DNA from: Desulfosediminicola flagellatus
GTDB taxonomy: Bacteria; Desulfobacterota; Desulfobulbia; Desulfobulbales; Desulfocapsaceae
NCBI RefSeq assembly: GCF_005116655.2
Contig: NZ_CP050698.1
Span: forward strand, 1,442,001 to 1,506,000
Direction of reading: 5' to 3'
DNA length: 64,000 nucleotides
The notes beneath the pieces were generated by a model, which did not search any database, was not told where the DNA came from, and saw nothing but the letters and a program-made list of their open reading frames with translations. Shown here piece by piece: positions 63,641-64,000 of this stretch (position 1 is its first letter; every line of letters starts with the position of its first letter). A program made the position numbers and the translations under genes.

Positions 63641-63910
63641 GTGGCCCAGACAACAGTAACAAAAAACGAGATAATCGAGAAATATAAGACTCATTCATCA
63701 GATACAGGTTCATCAGAGGTGCAAATTGCTCTTCTGACAGATCGTATTCTTTATCTTACCGAGCACTTCAAAACTCACAAAAAAGATCATCATTCCCGCC
63801 AGGGTCTGTTGAAACTTGTTGGTCAGCGTAGAAGCTTGCTCGACTATCTCAAGAATAAAGATGTTAACAAATACAGAGAACTCATTCAAGAACTCGGTAT
63901 TCGTAAGTAG
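63641..63910 (+). CDS. rpsO: 30S ribosomal protein S15
   Basis: An 89-residue primary 16S rRNA-binding protein: [49 protein letters not shown] start with GGAGG 6 bases upstream. In many bacteria S15 represses its own mRNA and pnp follows; here the window ends. Confidence 0.97.
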   Translation: MAQTTVTKNEIIEKYKTHSSDTGSSEVQIALLTDRILYLTEHFKTHKKDHHSRQGLLKLVGQRRSLLDYLKNKDVNKYRELIQELGIRK

Positions 63911-63959
63911 TCAGCACTCGTCTGTGGTATTCACTTACCTACGGTAGTGCCATTGTATG

Positions 63960-64000
63960 CCTCAGGTTGTTCCGGTACCACTGGAAACAGCCTGAGGTTT
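63960..64000 (+). terminator. Hairpin after rpsO (runs to window edge)
   Basis: CCTCAGGTTGTTCC pairs (with G-U) to GGAAACAGCCTGAGG, followed by T at the window edge. It may be a terminator or an attenuator before a downstream gene such as pnp, which is not visible. Confidence 0.7.

Overview
The window reads as ordinary chromosome of a Gram-negative bacterium. The gene content fits the Desulfobacterota, probably Desulfobulbales-like, but that placement is inference. A KDO transferase (waaA), a YfiR-family periplasmic protein, a 3D-domain lipoprotein and a TonB-receptor remnant imply an outer membrane. The glutamate synthase is split in the archaeal style, the apparent enoyl-ACP reductase is of the FabL type, and a sigma-54-like promoter is present. 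All of these are common in sulfate-reducer relatives. I found no rRNA, tRNA, CRISPR array, transposase gene or prophage.

Layout. 0-13 kb: a truncated DUF169 gene, a cyclophilin-FKBP fusion, waaA facing a very large M1-peptidase-like/ChaN/PDZ protein, a B12-radical SAM protein, serA, a candidate sigma-54-dependent small RNA, a DUF362 protein, fabL and maf. 13.5-28 kb: a signalling region with a HEAT-repeat/cNMP/PilZ protein, a primase-helicase-like ATPase, a GspE/MshE-like ATPase, an HDOD protein, a deleted TonB receptor, a YfiR-family protein, a CHASE8 hybrid kinase and a REC-PAS-GGDEF-EAL protein. Several of these probably make, break or sense c-di-GMP. 28-40 kb: trmFO, the pair mutL/3D lipoprotein, a class A PBP, a cold-shock protein and an RRM protein, a Pit phosphate transporter with its DUF47 partner, and an unusual kinase-FHA-metallophosphatase fusion. 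40-55 kb: ogt, a small unknown gene, the three-gene glutamate synthase operon, an EF-hand-rich protein, two TatA proteins, the mtaD / pnp-thrC group, rsfS and topB. 55-64 kb: a candidate structured RNA followed by the classical rimP-nusA-ylxR-infB-rbfA-nrnA-truB-rpsO translation cluster.

A family of diverged, roughly 140-185 bp elements with imperfect terminal inverted repeats recurs in intergenic gaps: six near-complete copies plus one fragment between 0.8 and 37.7 kb. A different large inverted repeat lies upstream of serA. These are the clearest non-coding structures that ordinary gene annotation would leave unexplained.

The most interesting items are the kinase-FHA-phosphatase fusion, the cellular primase-helicase, the candidate sigma-54 small RNA with an anti-Shine-Dalgarno tract, the structured RNA ahead of rimP, the miniature element family, and the YfiR/CHASE8 system coupled to a histidine kinase beside a decayed receptor gene.
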